Notes: a model not told the origin generated them from the letters alone. 64,000 nt of DNA from Runella sp. CRIBMP (GCF_009905605.1 NZ_JAAAKZ010000007.1:62001-126000), one strand, 5' to 3'. Shown: positions 27,269 to 37,064, numbered from the stretch's first letter. Program-made: numbers and translations.

Positions 27269-27377
27269 GTTTTACATCCTCTTCATTATTTTTACTGCTA
27301 CTTGCCGTCCCAGCAGTAGACACGTTAAAATTGTTTTTAACTTTGACTTCTGGTTTTACCCCACTAATGTTTTTCTA

Positions 27378-29063
27378 ATGAGAAAATCCTTTTTGCTGAT
27401 TTACCTCTTTCCTTTTTTTATGTATGCCCAGGGTGCTGATGCCACCTACGAGCGCGAATATAAGCGCGGTGTGGCGTTATACAAATCGGGCGATTTTGCC
27501 TCCGCCATGAGCGCACTTACCCCATTGACGGCCCGTAAATATACCCACGGCTTGGCGCCTTTTGCACATTATTATTGGTCGTTGGCGGCCCTCAAAACCA
27601 ATCGTTTGTCGGAAAGCCGCCAGATGCTGATGCAACTGCGGGAGCGTTTTCCTGATTGGAAAAAAATGGACGATGTACGCTACGTGCTGGCTGATGTGTC
27701 TTTTCAGGAAAAACAGTTTGGAGAGGCATTGGACTACGTAGAGGAAATATCAACGCCTTCCATCAAAAAAGAGGCTGAAAATCTAAAGCGTTTTTACATT
27801 AATAAATTACAGGACATTGCCTACCTCAAGAGCCTGAACCGCCAACACCCTGCCGATAAGACGGTAGCGTTGGCGCTGATTGATATGATTCAGCGAACGT
27901 CCAATGAAAAATCGGATTTAGAGCTGTCGGACCAATTGACCAATCGCTTTGGGGTTGTCTCTTCCAAATCCTCTTCGCCAGTTACTCCCGTACGTCAAAG
28001 TAATAACAACCTTCAGAAAGGCTATTATAATGTGGCCGTGGCGCTGCCGTTTCGGCTTAAAGAATTCAGTCCCAACCAGCGGGTACGCACCAATCAATTC
28101 GCGTATGATATGTACGAAGGGATGAAGCTGGCTAAGGCCAAATTACAGCAGGAGGGCATTTTGGTCAATCTATTTACGTACGATGTCAGCAATGACCCTG
28201 AAGAGATGGTCAATGTGGTCAACAATGCCAATTTTGCGCAAACCGACTTGATGATTGGACCAGTTTACAATGAACCTGCCAAGTTGGCCGCAGACTATGC
28301 CGAAAGCAACAACATATTTTATGTGCATCCAACGAGCCTAGCGACTGATATTTTGGTGAATCATGCCAATACGTTATTGTTGCAGCCCTCCTTTGAACGC
28401 CAGGCGCAACAAAGTTTTGATTTTATGCGCTCGCAGCCTTCGACCAACCGTAAACTGGCAATTTATTACGGAGCATCCCGGCGCGATTCTACCCTCGCGG
28501 CTTCCTATAAGAACAAGGCCATGGAAGCGGGCTACCAAACCATTGATTTTCGCAAAACGCGCGAGAAACTCGACTCAAGTGCTACGATTACGGAAGTAAA
28601 CAAACCGGGCCACGTGGTGGTTTTTAGTAGTACTGAAACGGATGGAAACAAGGTGCTTAATATGCTGAACAAACGGCGAATTAACGTCCCGGTTTTGGCG
28701 AGTTCATTGGCGTTTAACATGCAAAACGTTGTTTCTTCTACCTTAGCAGGGCGAGAAGTTTATATAATTGATACTGAGTTTATTGATACCTCTAAGGCGC
28801 AGGTAAGAGATTTTCAGACAAACTATCTGGCCAAGCGAAATACGATTCCGTCGATATATGCCATGCAGGGGTACGATGCCCTTTTGTTTTTTGGCCGTTT
28901 GTTGCATAAGTACCGCAATCAACTGCGCAGTGGACTGGATACGCGGGTTTTTGAGGACGATTATCTGCTTTCAGGATTTAATTATAAGAGTTCAAACGAC
29001 AACCAAGTTGTGCCTATTGTGAAAATGGACGATATGCGGTGGGTGTTGGCCAACGGGCAATAA
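27378..29063 (+). CDS. TPR plus type-1 periplasmic-binding-protein-like secreted protein
   Basis: A 561-aa exported protein (signal peptide MRKSFLLIYLFPFFMYAQG). Residues ~20-190 look like tetratricopeptide-like helices (YKRGVALYKSGDFASAMSAL). From ~215 on is a type-1 periplasmic-binding/ANF-receptor fold: YYNVAVALPFRLKEF, DMYEGMKLAKAKLQQEGI, TDLMIGPVYNEPAKLAADYA, IPSIYAMQGYDALLFFGRLL. The layout recalls LpoA and the LysM-PBP1 proteins of Bacteroidota linked to cell-wall synthesis; no transporter permease is nearby. I start at 27378, because an upstream in-frame ATG (27255) lies in the preceding terminator and would place the signal peptide internally. hemL follows after 41 bp and may be co-transcribed. 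Confidence 0.8.
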   Translation: MRKSFLLIYLFPFFMYAQGADATYEREYKRGVALYKSGDFASAMSALTPLTARKYTHGLAPFAHYYWSLAALKTNRLSESRQMLMQLRERFPDWKKMDDVRYVLADVSFQEKQFGEALDYVEEISTPSIKKEAENLKRFYINKLQDIAYLKSLNRQHPADKTVALALIDMIQRTSNEKSDLELSDQLTNRFGVVSSKSSSPVTPVRQSNNNLQKGYYNVAVALPFRLKEFSPNQRVRTNQFAYDMYEGMKLAKAKLQQEGILVNLFTYDVSNDPEEMVNVVNNANFAQTDLMIGPVYNEPAKLAADYAESNNIFYVHPTSLATDILVNHANTLLLQPSFERQAQQSFDFMRSQPSTNRKLAIYYGASRRDSTLAASYKNKAMEAGYQTIDFRKTREKLDSSATITEVNKPGHVVVFSSTETDGNKVLNMLNKRRINVPVLASSLAFNMQNVVSSTLAGREVYIIDTEFIDTSKAQVRDFQTNYLAKRNTIPSIYAMQGYDALLFFGRLLHKYRNQLRSGLDTRVFEDDYLLSGFNYKSSNDNQVVPIVKMDDMRWVLANGQ

Positions 29064-29104
29064 GAAATTTATATCATCTACATCTAATTAAGTAACAAAA
29101 ACGA

Positions 29105-30394
29105 ATGCAACGTACACAAAGTCAGGACCTTTTTGAAAAAGCAAGACAATACATTCCGGGAGGTGTAAACTCCCCCGTGAGAGCTTTTAGGGCCGTGGGT
29201 GGCTCGCCGGTTTTCATCAAGTCGGCCAAAGGTCCCTACATCTACGACGAAGACGGAAATCAATATTTAGAATTCATCAATTCATGGGGGCCCATGATTT
29301 TGGGTCATGCCCACGAACTGATTGAAAAGGCGGTTTCGGACGCCATTCAGAACTCCTTTTCTTTTGGTGCGCCTACGCGCAAAGAAGTTGAAATGGCCGA
29401 ATTGATTGTAGGGATGGTGCCATCGGTGGAAAAAGTCCGGATGGTCAATTCTGGGACCGAAGCCACCATGTCGGCGATTCGGGTGGCGCGTGGCTATACG
29501 GGACGCGACAAAATCATCAAATTTGAAGGGTGTTACCATGGTCATGGAGATAGCTTTTTGATTTCGGCGGGCAGTGGCGCGGTGACGATGGGCGTTCCCG
29601 ATAGTCCGGGTGTAACCAAAGGCGTAGCCAACGATACATTGACGGCTCCGTTCAATGATTTGCCCGCGTTACAACAACTTATAGATGCCAACAGAGGCCA
29701 AATTGCCGCTTTGATTTTGGAGCCGGTTGTCGGAAATATGGGTTGTGTGTTGCCCAATGCAGGCTATTTAGAGGCCATTCGTTCGATGTGTACCAAAGAA
29801 GGAATCGTGCTGATTTTTGACGAGGTGATGACGGGTTTTCGGTTGGCCAAAGGAGGCGCTCAGGAGCGCTTCGGCATTGTGCCCGACATGACCACGATGG
29901 GTAAAATCATCGGCGGCGGAATGCCCGTTGGTGCTTACGGTGGCAAACGAGAAATTATGGATTGCGTTTCGCCCGCAGGGCCTGTTTATCAGGCGGGTAC
30001 ACTTTCTGGAAACCCGATTGCAATGTCTGCGGGATTGGCGATGCTGCGTTATTTGGAAGCACACTCCGAAGTATATACGCGCCTCGATGAAGTGGGAAAC
30101 ACCATCACCGCTGGGTTTAAAGCATCCCTTCAAAAACTGGGGTTAAACTTCACTATCAATCACATCGGGTCGATGTTTACGCTTTTTATGACCGACCAGC
30201 CCGTTACGGATTTTACCTCTGCCAAAGCGTCGGATTTGCCGATGTTCGGTCGCTATTTTCAAGCCATGCTTAAGCGCGGTATTTATTTGGCACCTTCGCA
30301 GTTTGAAAGCCTGTTTTTCTCGTATGCCTTGGAAGATGCGCACATTCAGCAGCTGATTGAGGCCAATGAAGAGGCGTTACGGGAGGTGATTTAA
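29105..30394 (+). CDS. hemL: Glutamate-1-semialdehyde 2,1-aminomutase
   Basis: A PLP enzyme of the C5 haem pathway that turns glutamate-1-semialdehyde into 5-aminolevulinate. The 429-aa protein starts with the family phrase ARQYIPGGVNSPVRAF. It has VNSGTEATMSAIRVARGYTG (PLP phosphate binding), FEGCYHGHGDSFL, LIFDEVMTGFRLAKGGAQ (Asp that contacts the PLP ring), and the Schiff-base Lys267 in TTMGKIIGGGMPVGAYGG. Length and order are normal. It is not linked to other hem genes and ends at a strong bidirectional hairpin. Confidence 0.96.
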   Translation: MQRTQSQDLFEKARQYIPGGVNSPVRAFRAVGGSPVFIKSAKGPYIYDEDGNQYLEFINSWGPMILGHAHELIEKAVSDAIQNSFSFGAPTRKEVEMAELIVGMVPSVEKVRMVNSGTEATMSAIRVARGYTGRDKIIKFEGCYHGHGDSFLISAGSGAVTMGVPDSPGVTKGVANDTLTAPFNDLPALQQLIDANRGQIAALILEPVVGNMGCVLPNAGYLEAIRSMCTKEGIVLIFDEVMTGFRLAKGGAQERFGIVPDMTTMGKIIGGGMPVGAYGGKREIMDCVSPAGPVYQAGTLSGNPIAMSAGLAMLRYLEAHSEVYTRLDEVGNTITAGFKASLQKLGLNFTINHIGSMFTLFMTDQPVTDFTSAKASDLPMFGRYFQAMLKRGIYLAPSQFESLFFSYALEDAHIQQLIEANEEALREVI

Positions 30395-30488
30395 GGCGGT
30401 TTTACCAGACAACTTCTGTGGCTCTGTTATTGCCCAAATAAGTGTGCGGGTATCAAGCAGGTAACTCATACGTTCAAAAACTCTACTT

Positions 30489-30543
30489 CGTTCAAATGTA
30501 GATTTTTCTTGTCAACTTGTTAAGAAAAATCTACATTTGAACG
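30489..30543. terminator. 22-bp perfect inverted repeat between convergent genes
   Basis: Arms 30489-30510 and 30522-30543 are perfectly complementary over 22 bp with an 11-nt loop. On each strand the stem is followed or preceded by A/T runs. It lies between hemL (+) and the YdcZ-type gene (-), so it can serve as a terminator for both. Confidence 0.75.
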
Positions 30544-30658
30544 CCTCGACTAATTTATGCTCTTCCTTTTGAGTCAATGCTGTATGTGTCAATAGAATAC
30601 GTGTGACGGGGATTGTTTGAAACTGGAACCCAAGTAACATAATTGTAAAAAACAGTCT

Positions 30659-31108
30659 CTAAAATTTCCTAATCATATACACTCCCGTACACAAAAGCAC
30701 TACGCCTATCAATCGTTGCCAAGTGATAGGGTGGAGCGGGGCGCCGAGTAGCCCAAATTGGTCAATCACCATGGCGGCGATTACCTGCCCCATCAATACC
30801 AGAACGGTTACGTTTCCGATGCCTAGCTTTGGTGCAAGCCAGACAACGAGCAAAACGTAGGTGCCGCCCAAAAGGCCACCGATATAGCTCCACTTGGGAG
30901 GGGCGGCAAAATGCGTCATGTTGGGAACGGTTTGACGCGATAACACTATATAGGCAGATAGCCCAATGACGGCTACGATAAAGATGGTAAGCGCTGAAAA
31001 ATAAGGGTTTTGAAGTCCTTTGCCCAAGGCCGAATTCATGGCACTTTGGAACGGAATCAACACGCCCGCCGTAATGGCAAGCATAATGTACAGAATAGAG
31101 TTGTTCAT
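30659..31108 (-). CDS. YdcZ-type DMT-superfamily small membrane transporter
   Basis: A 149-aa inner-membrane protein with five hydrophobic helices (from ~5-25 to ~125-145). It belongs to the DMT superfamily branch once called DUF606/YdcZ: ILYIMLAITAGVLIPFQSAM, NSALGKGLQNPYFSALTIF and GGLLGGTYVLLVVWLAPKLG are typical phrases. Members are half-size and probably act as dimers; substrates are unknown. I start at MNNSILY (31108), since an ATG 23 codons upstream would add a hydrophilic leader not found in the family. Confidence 0.8.
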   Translation of the reverse strand: MNNSILYIMLAITAGVLIPFQSAMNSALGKGLQNPYFSALTIFIVAVIGLSAYIVLSRQTVPNMTHFAAPPKWSYIGGLLGGTYVLLVVWLAPKLGIGNVTVLVLMGQVIAAMVIDQFGLLGAPLHPITWQRLIGVVLLCTGVYMIRKF

Positions 31109-31242
31109 TTTCACTTGTCTGAAAGTAACGTTTTTGCGATGACTTAAATGTAATAATAAATCAAAGGTAAAACTCAATAGCGTCTCTGAAAGATTTGATT
31201 AAAAGTAGGCTTTTAGGTTAATAAGCACGATTTAAAAGCCCA

Positions 31243-31293
31243 TTTACGGAAACACCCCTGTTAGTAGTCAACGAACAGGGGTGTTTCCGTAAA
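31243..31293. terminator. 20-bp perfect hairpin downstream of the heparinase gene
   Basis: Arms 31243-31262 and 31274-31293 are perfectly complementary over 20 bp with an 11-nt loop. It lies 35 bp beyond the stop of the leftward heparinase-type gene and upstream of the YdcZ-type gene, so it probably separates these two transcripts. There is no long T-run after it on the minus strand. Confidence 0.65.
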
Positions 31294-31327
31294 ATAAGCG
31301 TACGTATCGCACTTCAACAATCACTTC

Positions 31328-33262
31328 TTAATTCATTCCTATCGTAAATCCGTACTTTCCTTTTTGGGCCAATGATTTGTTGGTCAGGATGATACGCTGC
31401 ACGGGGTGATTGTCCCATTTGGTTTTAAAACTCACGTATTCCATGCCGTCGGTAGAAGGTAAGTCGGTAGAAATGCTCCAAAGTTTGGGGTCATATTGCA
31501 GCGTAACGGTTTGGTTTTTCCACGTCTTAAAGACGACTTTTCCAGGCGTGGCGATGTCGATGTCGCAAACGGTCATAAATATCTGCTGCAACGAATTGGG
31601 CTTTTGATTTAGCGCGTAATCGTCGTTGATTTCCACCGTGTTTTTGGCGCGGTTCAACTTGACGGTACGGTTCCAAGCCGCAATACCAGCGGCTTTGTCG
31701 TAGCTCGGCGCAATGTTCATACTCAACGATGATTCTTTATCGTTGACGGTGCTTTTTACGTTGGTGGCTTCGTAGCTACGGCCCGCGATTTGTCCTAAGC
31801 CGTTGATGATTGGCAAGTTATGGTACTGAGATTGCGTAAACCACAGCTCGTAGCGTTTGGACGAAAACGTGCGTGCCGTGTAATTCCCGCGCCCTGCGTC
31901 GATGATGACCGGCTCACCGTTGGCATAAAGCAAAAAATCTCCTACGTCGTTGTGGTTGTGACTTTCGGCATTGTGGCCGCCGTGAGTTGCCATATAAAAA
32001 CCGTTGTCGGCGCGGGTGGTCAGCACTTGAATGTCATTAAACCACGCGTTTCTTACGGGTTCGTAGCTGTTTTTGGCGGGCTCAATGTTCTTGAAAGTCA
32101 ATAGGTTCTGAATCTTGCGCATCCGGTGAAAGCCGTTGTTGGAAATGGCCGTTGGGTATTTCTCTACGGCCCATTTGCCAAACTGCTTCAATTGCGGGTC
32201 GTTGATTTTTTGCCCAAAACGGTACAGCATAACGCCGTCGGGTTTGAGTTTGGGGTCGGCATCGGCGAAGTTGACGAAGTAATCGTTGGAAATATGGGTT
32301 TTGTACACATACGACGCCATTTTCTGAATCAACGGTTCATCGTAAATCGCCACTTTGTTTTTTGTGGCTTCGTCGAGCAATTCTAGGCAGTCAAACACGC
32401 AGGCCCCCGCCGCAAACCAATAACTCGGTCCTTCGTCGCAGCCGCCGTCTTCGCCCAGTCCGTTTAGGTACAAATCCAATCCCAACATGGCGCTATGCAG
32501 CGATTCCGCACGACGGGCTTCGTCTTTTTCGAGCAGCAGCGTGGCCGTCATCCAGTTGGACATAATCCACGGATTCCAGTTGTTGACCGCGTTTTTTTTG
32601 CTCATCCAGCCATAGCGGTCGGGGTTTTTGAGCATCGGAATAAAGAGCCGTTGGTTGGTTTCGTGATAAATGCGCTTACGGATGAGCTTATTGATTTTAT
32701 CCAGTTTGTCACCCACAAAATAGTCGGTCAATGCCAAAACTGACGCGGTTTCGGCTGCAAAAAGATCGACGATGTTATCTTCTACATTGGGTAAACCTGT
32801 ACCGCTAATGTGAGCGGGAACACCCCAAAAGCTTTCTTCACAGATAGACCAAACACCGTTGAGAATAGCTTCTGTAAAACGACCCTTATCTTCAATGCTT
32901 TCGGCCAACACCAAGTCAATCAGAGCGTTACGTTTGCTGAAAGAGATTCTGCTGTGACGCTCGCGGTCGCCGGAGCGCACGAAGTCGAGTGAAAGAGTGG
33001 CCGAGATGGGCTCAAATTTATAATCCAACAGCGCTTCTCCTGCCTTGAGGGTGCGCACAATGACGGAGTCGGGGAGGGCGGCTTTCCACTCGCCAACGGT
33101 TTTGGGATAAGGCTTGAATTGATTTTGTGGAATTAGGGATTGTTTGACGACTTCCAAGGCGTATTTATTCCCTAAAATGTTGCGTTGGGTGACTTGGGCG
33201 TAGCCTTGCATCAGCCCCCATTGGCTAAATAAAACAATCGTGAGGATAACAAGTTTTTTCAT
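31328..33262 (-). CDS. Exported heparinase II/III family polysaccharide lyase-like protein
   Basis: A 644-aa protein with a signal peptide (MKKLVILTIVLFSQWGLMQG). The N-terminal ~350 residues are an (alpha/alpha) toroid with Trp/Tyr-rich helices (GGCDEGPSYWFAAGACVFDC). The central part contains the heparinase II/III hallmark THGGHNAESHNHNDVGDFLL, which holds His residues used in lyase catalysis or metal binding. It is followed by VIIDAGRGNYTARTFSSKRY. The rest is a beta-sandwich. The family includes heparin, heparan, alginate and other uronate lyases, and specificity is not clear. I begin at 33262, because the ATG at 33304 would hide the signal peptide. It is divergent from the cytochrome lipoprotein. 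Confidence 0.88.
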   Translation of the reverse strand: MKKLVILTIVLFSQWGLMQGYAQVTQRNILGNKYALEVVKQSLIPQNQFKPYPKTVGEWKAALPDSVIVRTLKAGEALLDYKFEPISATLSLDFVRSGDRERHSRISFSKRNALIDLVLAESIEDKGRFTEAILNGVWSICEESFWGVPAHISGTGLPNVEDNIVDLFAAETASVLALTDYFVGDKLDKINKLIRKRIYHETNQRLFIPMLKNPDRYGWMSKKNAVNNWNPWIMSNWMTATLLLEKDEARRAESLHSAMLGLDLYLNGLGEDGGCDEGPSYWFAAGACVFDCLELLDEATKNKVAIYDEPLIQKMASYVYKTHISNDYFVNFADADPKLKPDGVMLYRFGQKINDPQLKQFGKWAVEKYPTAISNNGFHRMRKIQNLLTFKNIEPAKNSYEPVRNAWFNDIQVLTTRADNGFYMATHGGHNAESHNHNDVGDFLLYANGEPVIIDAGRGNYTARTFSSKRYELWFTQSQYHNLPIINGLGQIAGRSYEATNVKSTVNDKESSLSMNIAPSYDKAAGIAAWNRTVKLNRAKNTVEINDDYALNQKPNSLQQIFMTVCDIDIATPGKVVFKTWKNQTVTLQYDPKLWSISTDLPSTDGMEYVSFKTKWDNHPVQRIILTNKSLAQKGKYGFTIGMN

Positions 33263-33367
33263 GTTGGGATAGAGGTTTATGAATAATCTAATGCATTCAT
33301 TCAATGTAAAGAAGGCAAAGGTGAGACCCTGATACTTGAATTTGGCGGGAAATAATGAATTGACTAT

Positions 33368-33400
33368 CCCCGACTGGGCGTCCCCGACTAGGCGTCCCCG
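33368..33400. repeat. 14-bp tandem repeat, 2.4 copies
   Basis: The unit CCCCGACTGGGCGT (33368-33381) is repeated as CCCCGACTAGGCGT (33382-33395) and then CCCCG. It lies in the divergent gap between the heparinase-type gene and the cytochrome lipoprotein. Function unknown. Confidence 0.7.
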
Positions 33401-33566
33401 TTTTCAAAAATTTGAAAAGTCTGCAAAAATACCCTTGTGGTGGGATTCCTCTGGGGGTTAATCTAAAAAAAGAGTCCGCCATAAGTAAAAACCCGTAATT
33501 AGCCGTTTTACTTAATCTACAACTGTTTATTTTTGATTCTCTCTAACATATAACGTTCAATAACCC

Positions 33567-36500
33567 ATGCATTTAAATAAACAGGCCAAGATTCAACTCT
33601 CGGCATCGCTTGGAGTCGCCTTTCTGGTGGTTTCGTGTATGAAAATGCCGCGCAGTAGCCAACCTGTGATGATCAAGGAAGACCCTGCAAAGGCGTTGGC
33701 CAACGCCCGGGAAATTCGCGAGAAAACGGCCATAAAATTGGCCGACGGGCTACAAATGAGCCTTTGGGCGTCTGATTCGCTCGCCCCTGACCCGGTGGCG
33801 ATGTCTATCGATGATAAAGGGCGAGTGTACCTCAACCGTACCAATCGCCAAAAAAACTCCGAGTTTGATATTCGTGGGCACCGCGACTGGATGACCGAAT
33901 CCATTGGCCTGCAAACGGTGGAAGACCGTCGCGCGTTTTTGCGGAAAACCTTCGCTCCTGAGCGCTCCGCCGAAAATTCGTGGCTGGCCGACCTCAACGA
34001 AGATGGCTCGCACGATTGGCGAGATTTGGCGGTGGAAAAAGACGAGATTTGGCGCTTGGAAGATACCAACAACGACGGAATCGCGGATGTTTCGCTCCGT
34101 ATTTTGGAGGACTTTTACGAAGAAGTTACCGACGTAGCGGGTGGAATGTTGGTCCGAGCCAAGGATATGTTTGTAGGGATAGCCCCCGATTTGTGGCGAC
34201 TCGAAGACCGCAACGGTGATGGTATCATTGACAAAAAAACTTCGATTAGCCACGGCTACGGGGTCCACATCGGTTTTGGTGGCCACGGAATGTCGGGGGT
34301 TATTGAAGGACCCGACGGCCGTATTTATTGGAACATCGGCGACATTGGTGCCAACATCACCGCTCCCGATGGCAAAAAACATGAGCATCCCAACTCTGGC
34401 ATTATTGCGCGCTCCAACCCCGATGGTAGTGATTTTGAGATTTTTGCCCATGGCCTGCGCAACACCCACGAGTTTGTGTTTGACGAATACGGAAACCTGA
34501 TTTCTTCCGACAACGACGGCGACCACCCTGGCGAAAGTGAGCGGTTGGTTCACATCGTGGAAGGTTCCGATGCGGGCTGGCGTTCCAACTGGCAGTATGG
34601 TAAATACACCGATCCCAAAAACAATAAATACAAGGTGTGGATGGACGAAAAGCTGTTTAAGCCCCGCTGGGACGGACAGGCAGCCTACATCATTCCGCCC
34701 ATCATGAACTACCACAACGGCCCCACGGGCATGGTTTACAATCCAGGTACGGCTTTGGGCTCAGATTGGAAAAAGAAGTTTTTCTTGGTGGAGTTTGTGG
34801 GTACACCTACGCGCTCGCACATTTGGTCGTTTGGCCTCAAACCCAAAGGCGCGTCGTTTGAATTGGATGGTGAAAAAGACATTGTCAGCGGTATTCTGCC
34901 CACAGGTATTAAATTTGGTCCCGACGGAGCCTTGTACGTAGCCGACTGGATTAACGGCTGGGATACCAAAAATTACGGTCGCGTGTGGAAACTCGACGTA
35001 ACCAAAGAAAAGAACGATTTGGCGGCGGTGCGTCAGGAAACCAAACGCCTAATTCAGTTGGATTATGCTTCGCAAAGTGAGGATATGCTTTATTCGTTAT
35101 TGTCGAATGTAGACATGCGGATTCGTCAAAAAGCGCAGTTTGAATTGGTGAGCCGGGGCACAAAAGGTGTACCGATGTTGACCAAAGCCATTGATCAAAC
35201 CCAAAGTCAGTTGGCACGGATTCACGGCATTTGGGGCGTAGGACAATTGGCCCGCGTCAATAAAGCCAATGCGTCGATATTGTTGCCTTTGTTGAAAGAC
35301 AAAGACCCCGAAATCATTACTCAGGCGGCCAAAATGCTCGGCGATGCCCGCATCGCTACGGCAGGCAGTGAGCTGATTCCATTGCTCAAAAACACCAGCC
35401 CACGCGTTCGTTTTTATGCTGCTGAGGCCTTGGGACGCATTGCCTACGCTGATGCCGTAACGCCCCTGATTGAGATGATTGCGGCCAACAACGACGAAGA
35501 CGTATACATCCGTCACGCTGGGGTATTAGCGTTGTCGAGAATCGGGAAAGCAGAACCAATGGTCGCCTTGGCCAACAACCCAAGCAAAGCCCTGCGTACG
35601 GCGGCGGTATTGGTGCTTCGACGGATGAAAAATGATAACATCGCGTTGTTTCTCAACGACAAAGACGAATACATCGTGGCCGAAGCCGCGCGCGGTATCA
35701 ACGACGACCTCTCGATTCCGGGGGCGCTGCCCGCGTTGGCCGCGAAATTGCAGGACAAAAGCATTACGTCGGACGTGATCCTGCGTCGCGCCATCAATGC
35801 CGCGTTGCGCGTGGGTACCGACAAAGAATTGGATATGTTAGTGGCTTTTGCTACCCGCACCGACATCAAAGATGATGTAAAAGCGGAAGCCCTAGCCACT
35901 TTGGGTACGTGGGCGAATCCGTCGGTACTCGACCGTGTGGATGGTCGCTACCGGGGCAAAATCGAACGCGATCCCGCTGGCGTACGGACCAAAGTTACAC
36001 CGCATATCGCTAATTTTTTGAAAGAGAAAAACGCCGAATCGCTGATTGCGGTGGCAGGTTTGCTGGCCGATTTGAAGATTACGAGCGCCAACGCGCAACT
36101 GGCCGAACTTTATGACGCCACAACTGACCCCAAAGTGAAAGCCGCAATTTTGCCCGCGCTGAATCAGCTAAGCTACGCCCAAATGGACGCCCTCATCAAG
36201 AAAGGCATGGACGACAAAGACGAAAGCGTGCGTACTGTGGCGTTGGGATTGTTGGACAATAAAAACGTAACCAAAGAAAGCTTACCCGCTATCGTGAGTT
36301 CTATTTTTACCAAAGGGACGGTGCGTGAGCAGCAAAAAATGCTGGAAGTGTTGGGCAAAATGGAAGCCGACAAAACGCAGGTGATTTTGGGAGATTTGAT
36401 TGACCAATTGGCCGCTAAAAAACTCTCACCGAACCTATCTTTGGAATTGAAAGAAGCCGTAGACGCCTCGGGTGTGGCGACTTTAAAAACCAAAATGGCA

Positions 36501-36971
36501 TCGCTTAAACCCAATGCTTCGGCCTTGGATGAATACGCCGAAACGATGTACGGTGGCAACCGTTTTCAGGGCCGTAACATCTTCAACACCAACTCCACCG
36601 CTCAATGCGTGCGTTGCCATGCGGTGGGTGGTACGGGTGGTGCAGTAGGCCCCGCGCTGACCCACATTGGTGATGTGCTTACCCGTGAGCAGCTGTTGCA
36701 GGCGCTAGTGGAACCAAGTGCGCGCATCGCGCCGGGCTTCGGTTCGGTCTCGCTTACGCTCAAAGACGGGCAGGTGGTCAATGGTACCTTGGCGAAAGAA
36801 ACCGCCGAAGAACTGACCATCAACACCTCCGACGCCGAGCCGTTGGTGATTCCCGTAGCCCGCATCACCAAACGCGAAAACATGCCGTCAGGGATGCCGC
36901 CGATGGGCTCGCTGCTCTCCAAAAGAGAGATTCGGGATGTAATCGAGTACTTGGCGAATCTGAAGAAGTAA
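33567..36971 (+). CDS. Lipoprotein with propeller, HEAT-repeat and c-type cytochrome domains
   Basis: A 1134-aa protein exported as a lipoprotein (VVSC, Cys24). Residues ~40-480 form a sorbosone-dehydrogenase-like beta-propeller of the 'membrane-bound dehydrogenase' family (IGFGGHGMSGVIEGPDGRIY, GLRNTHEFVFDEYGNLISSD, GDALYVADWINGWD-like phrases). Residues ~490-860 are HEAT repeats (PLLKDKDPEIITQAAKMLGD, NTSPRVRFYAAEALGRIAYA). The C-terminus carries one c-type haem site, C1014-V-R-C1017-H1018, in a PVC-type haem-binding domain followed by SVSLTLKDGQVVNGTL. Such fusions are abundant in Bacteroidota and Planctomycetes and probably oxidise sugars or alcohols in the periplasm; the substrate is unknown. 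One possible -7 box (TATTTTTG, 33528-33535) lies upstream. Confidence 0.88.
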   Translation: MHLNKQAKIQLSASLGVAFLVVSCMKMPRSSQPVMIKEDPAKALANAREIREKTAIKLADGLQMSLWASDSLAPDPVAMSIDDKGRVYLNRTNRQKNSEFDIRGHRDWMTESIGLQTVEDRRAFLRKTFAPERSAENSWLADLNEDGSHDWRDLAVEKDEIWRLEDTNNDGIADVSLRILEDFYEEVTDVAGGMLVRAKDMFVGIAPDLWRLEDRNGDGIIDKKTSISHGYGVHIGFGGHGMSGVIEGPDGRIYWNIGDIGANITAPDGKKHEHPNSGIIARSNPDGSDFEIFAHGLRNTHEFVFDEYGNLISSDNDGDHPGESERLVHIVEGSDAGWRSNWQYGKYTDPKNNKYKVWMDEKLFKPRWDGQAAYIIPPIMNYHNGPTGMVYNPGTALGSDWKKKFFLVEFVGTPTRSHIWSFGLKPKGASFELDGEKDIVSGILPTGIKFGPDGALYVADWINGWDTKNYGRVWKLDVTKEKNDLAAVRQETKRLIQLDYASQSEDMLYSLLSNVDMRIRQKAQFELVSRGTKGVPMLTKAIDQTQSQLARIHGIWGVGQLARVNKANASILLPLLKDKDPEIITQAAKMLGDARIATAGSELIPLLKNTSPRVRFYAAEALGRIAYADAVTPLIEMIAANNDEDVYIRHAGVLALSRIGKAEPMVALANNPSKALRTAAVLVLRRMKNDNIALFLNDKDEYIVAEAARGINDDLSIPGALPALAAKLQDKSITSDVILRRAINAALRVGTDKELDMLVAFATRTDIKDDVKAEALATLGTWANPSVLDRVDGRYRGKIERDPAGVRTKVTPHIANFLKEKNAESLIAVAGLLADLKITSANAQLAELYDATTDPKVKAAILPALNQLSYAQMDALIKKGMDDKDESVRTVALGLLDNKNVTKESLPAIVSSIFTKGTVREQQKMLEVLGKMEADKTQVILGDLIDQLAAKKLSPNLSLELKEAVDASGVATLKTKMASLKPNASALDEYAETMYGGNRFQGRNIFNTNSTAQCVRCHAVGGTGGAVGPALTHIGDVLTREQLLQALVEPSARIAPGFGSVSLTLKDGQVVNGTLAKETAEELTINTSDAEPLVIPVARITKRENMPSGMPPMGSLLSKREIRDVIEYLANLKK

Positions 36972-37000
36972 GAGGGAGCCGTTATCCGTTCAAAATAGCA

Positions 37001-37034
37001 ACCGCCGCCGAGCTTGGGCTTTGCGGCGGTTTTT
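37001..37034. terminator. Bidirectional GC-rich terminator
   Basis: ACCGCCGC (37001-37008) pairs with GCGGCGGT (37023-37030), followed by TTTTG on the plus strand. On the minus strand the stem is followed by TTGCTATTTTG. It separates the convergent cytochrome and helicase genes. Confidence 0.8.
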
Positions 37035-37064
37035 GTTTGGCATTGGGGTAAATTTAGATTGCGA

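Noticed and set aside
27255-27377. N-terminal extension of the periplasmic-binding-like protein
   Set aside because: Its first codons lie within the preceding terminator stem and it would place the signal peptide 41 residues inside the protein.
29105-30394. Haem-related operon or riboswitch around hemL
   Set aside because: No other hem gene is adjacent and the 41-bp upstream gap is too short for a structured leader.
33750-34715. A 321-codon open frame on the minus strand within the cytochrome lipoprotein gene
   Set aside because: It is fully antisense to a well-supported propeller domain, has no recognised motif, and its length follows from codon bias of the true gene.
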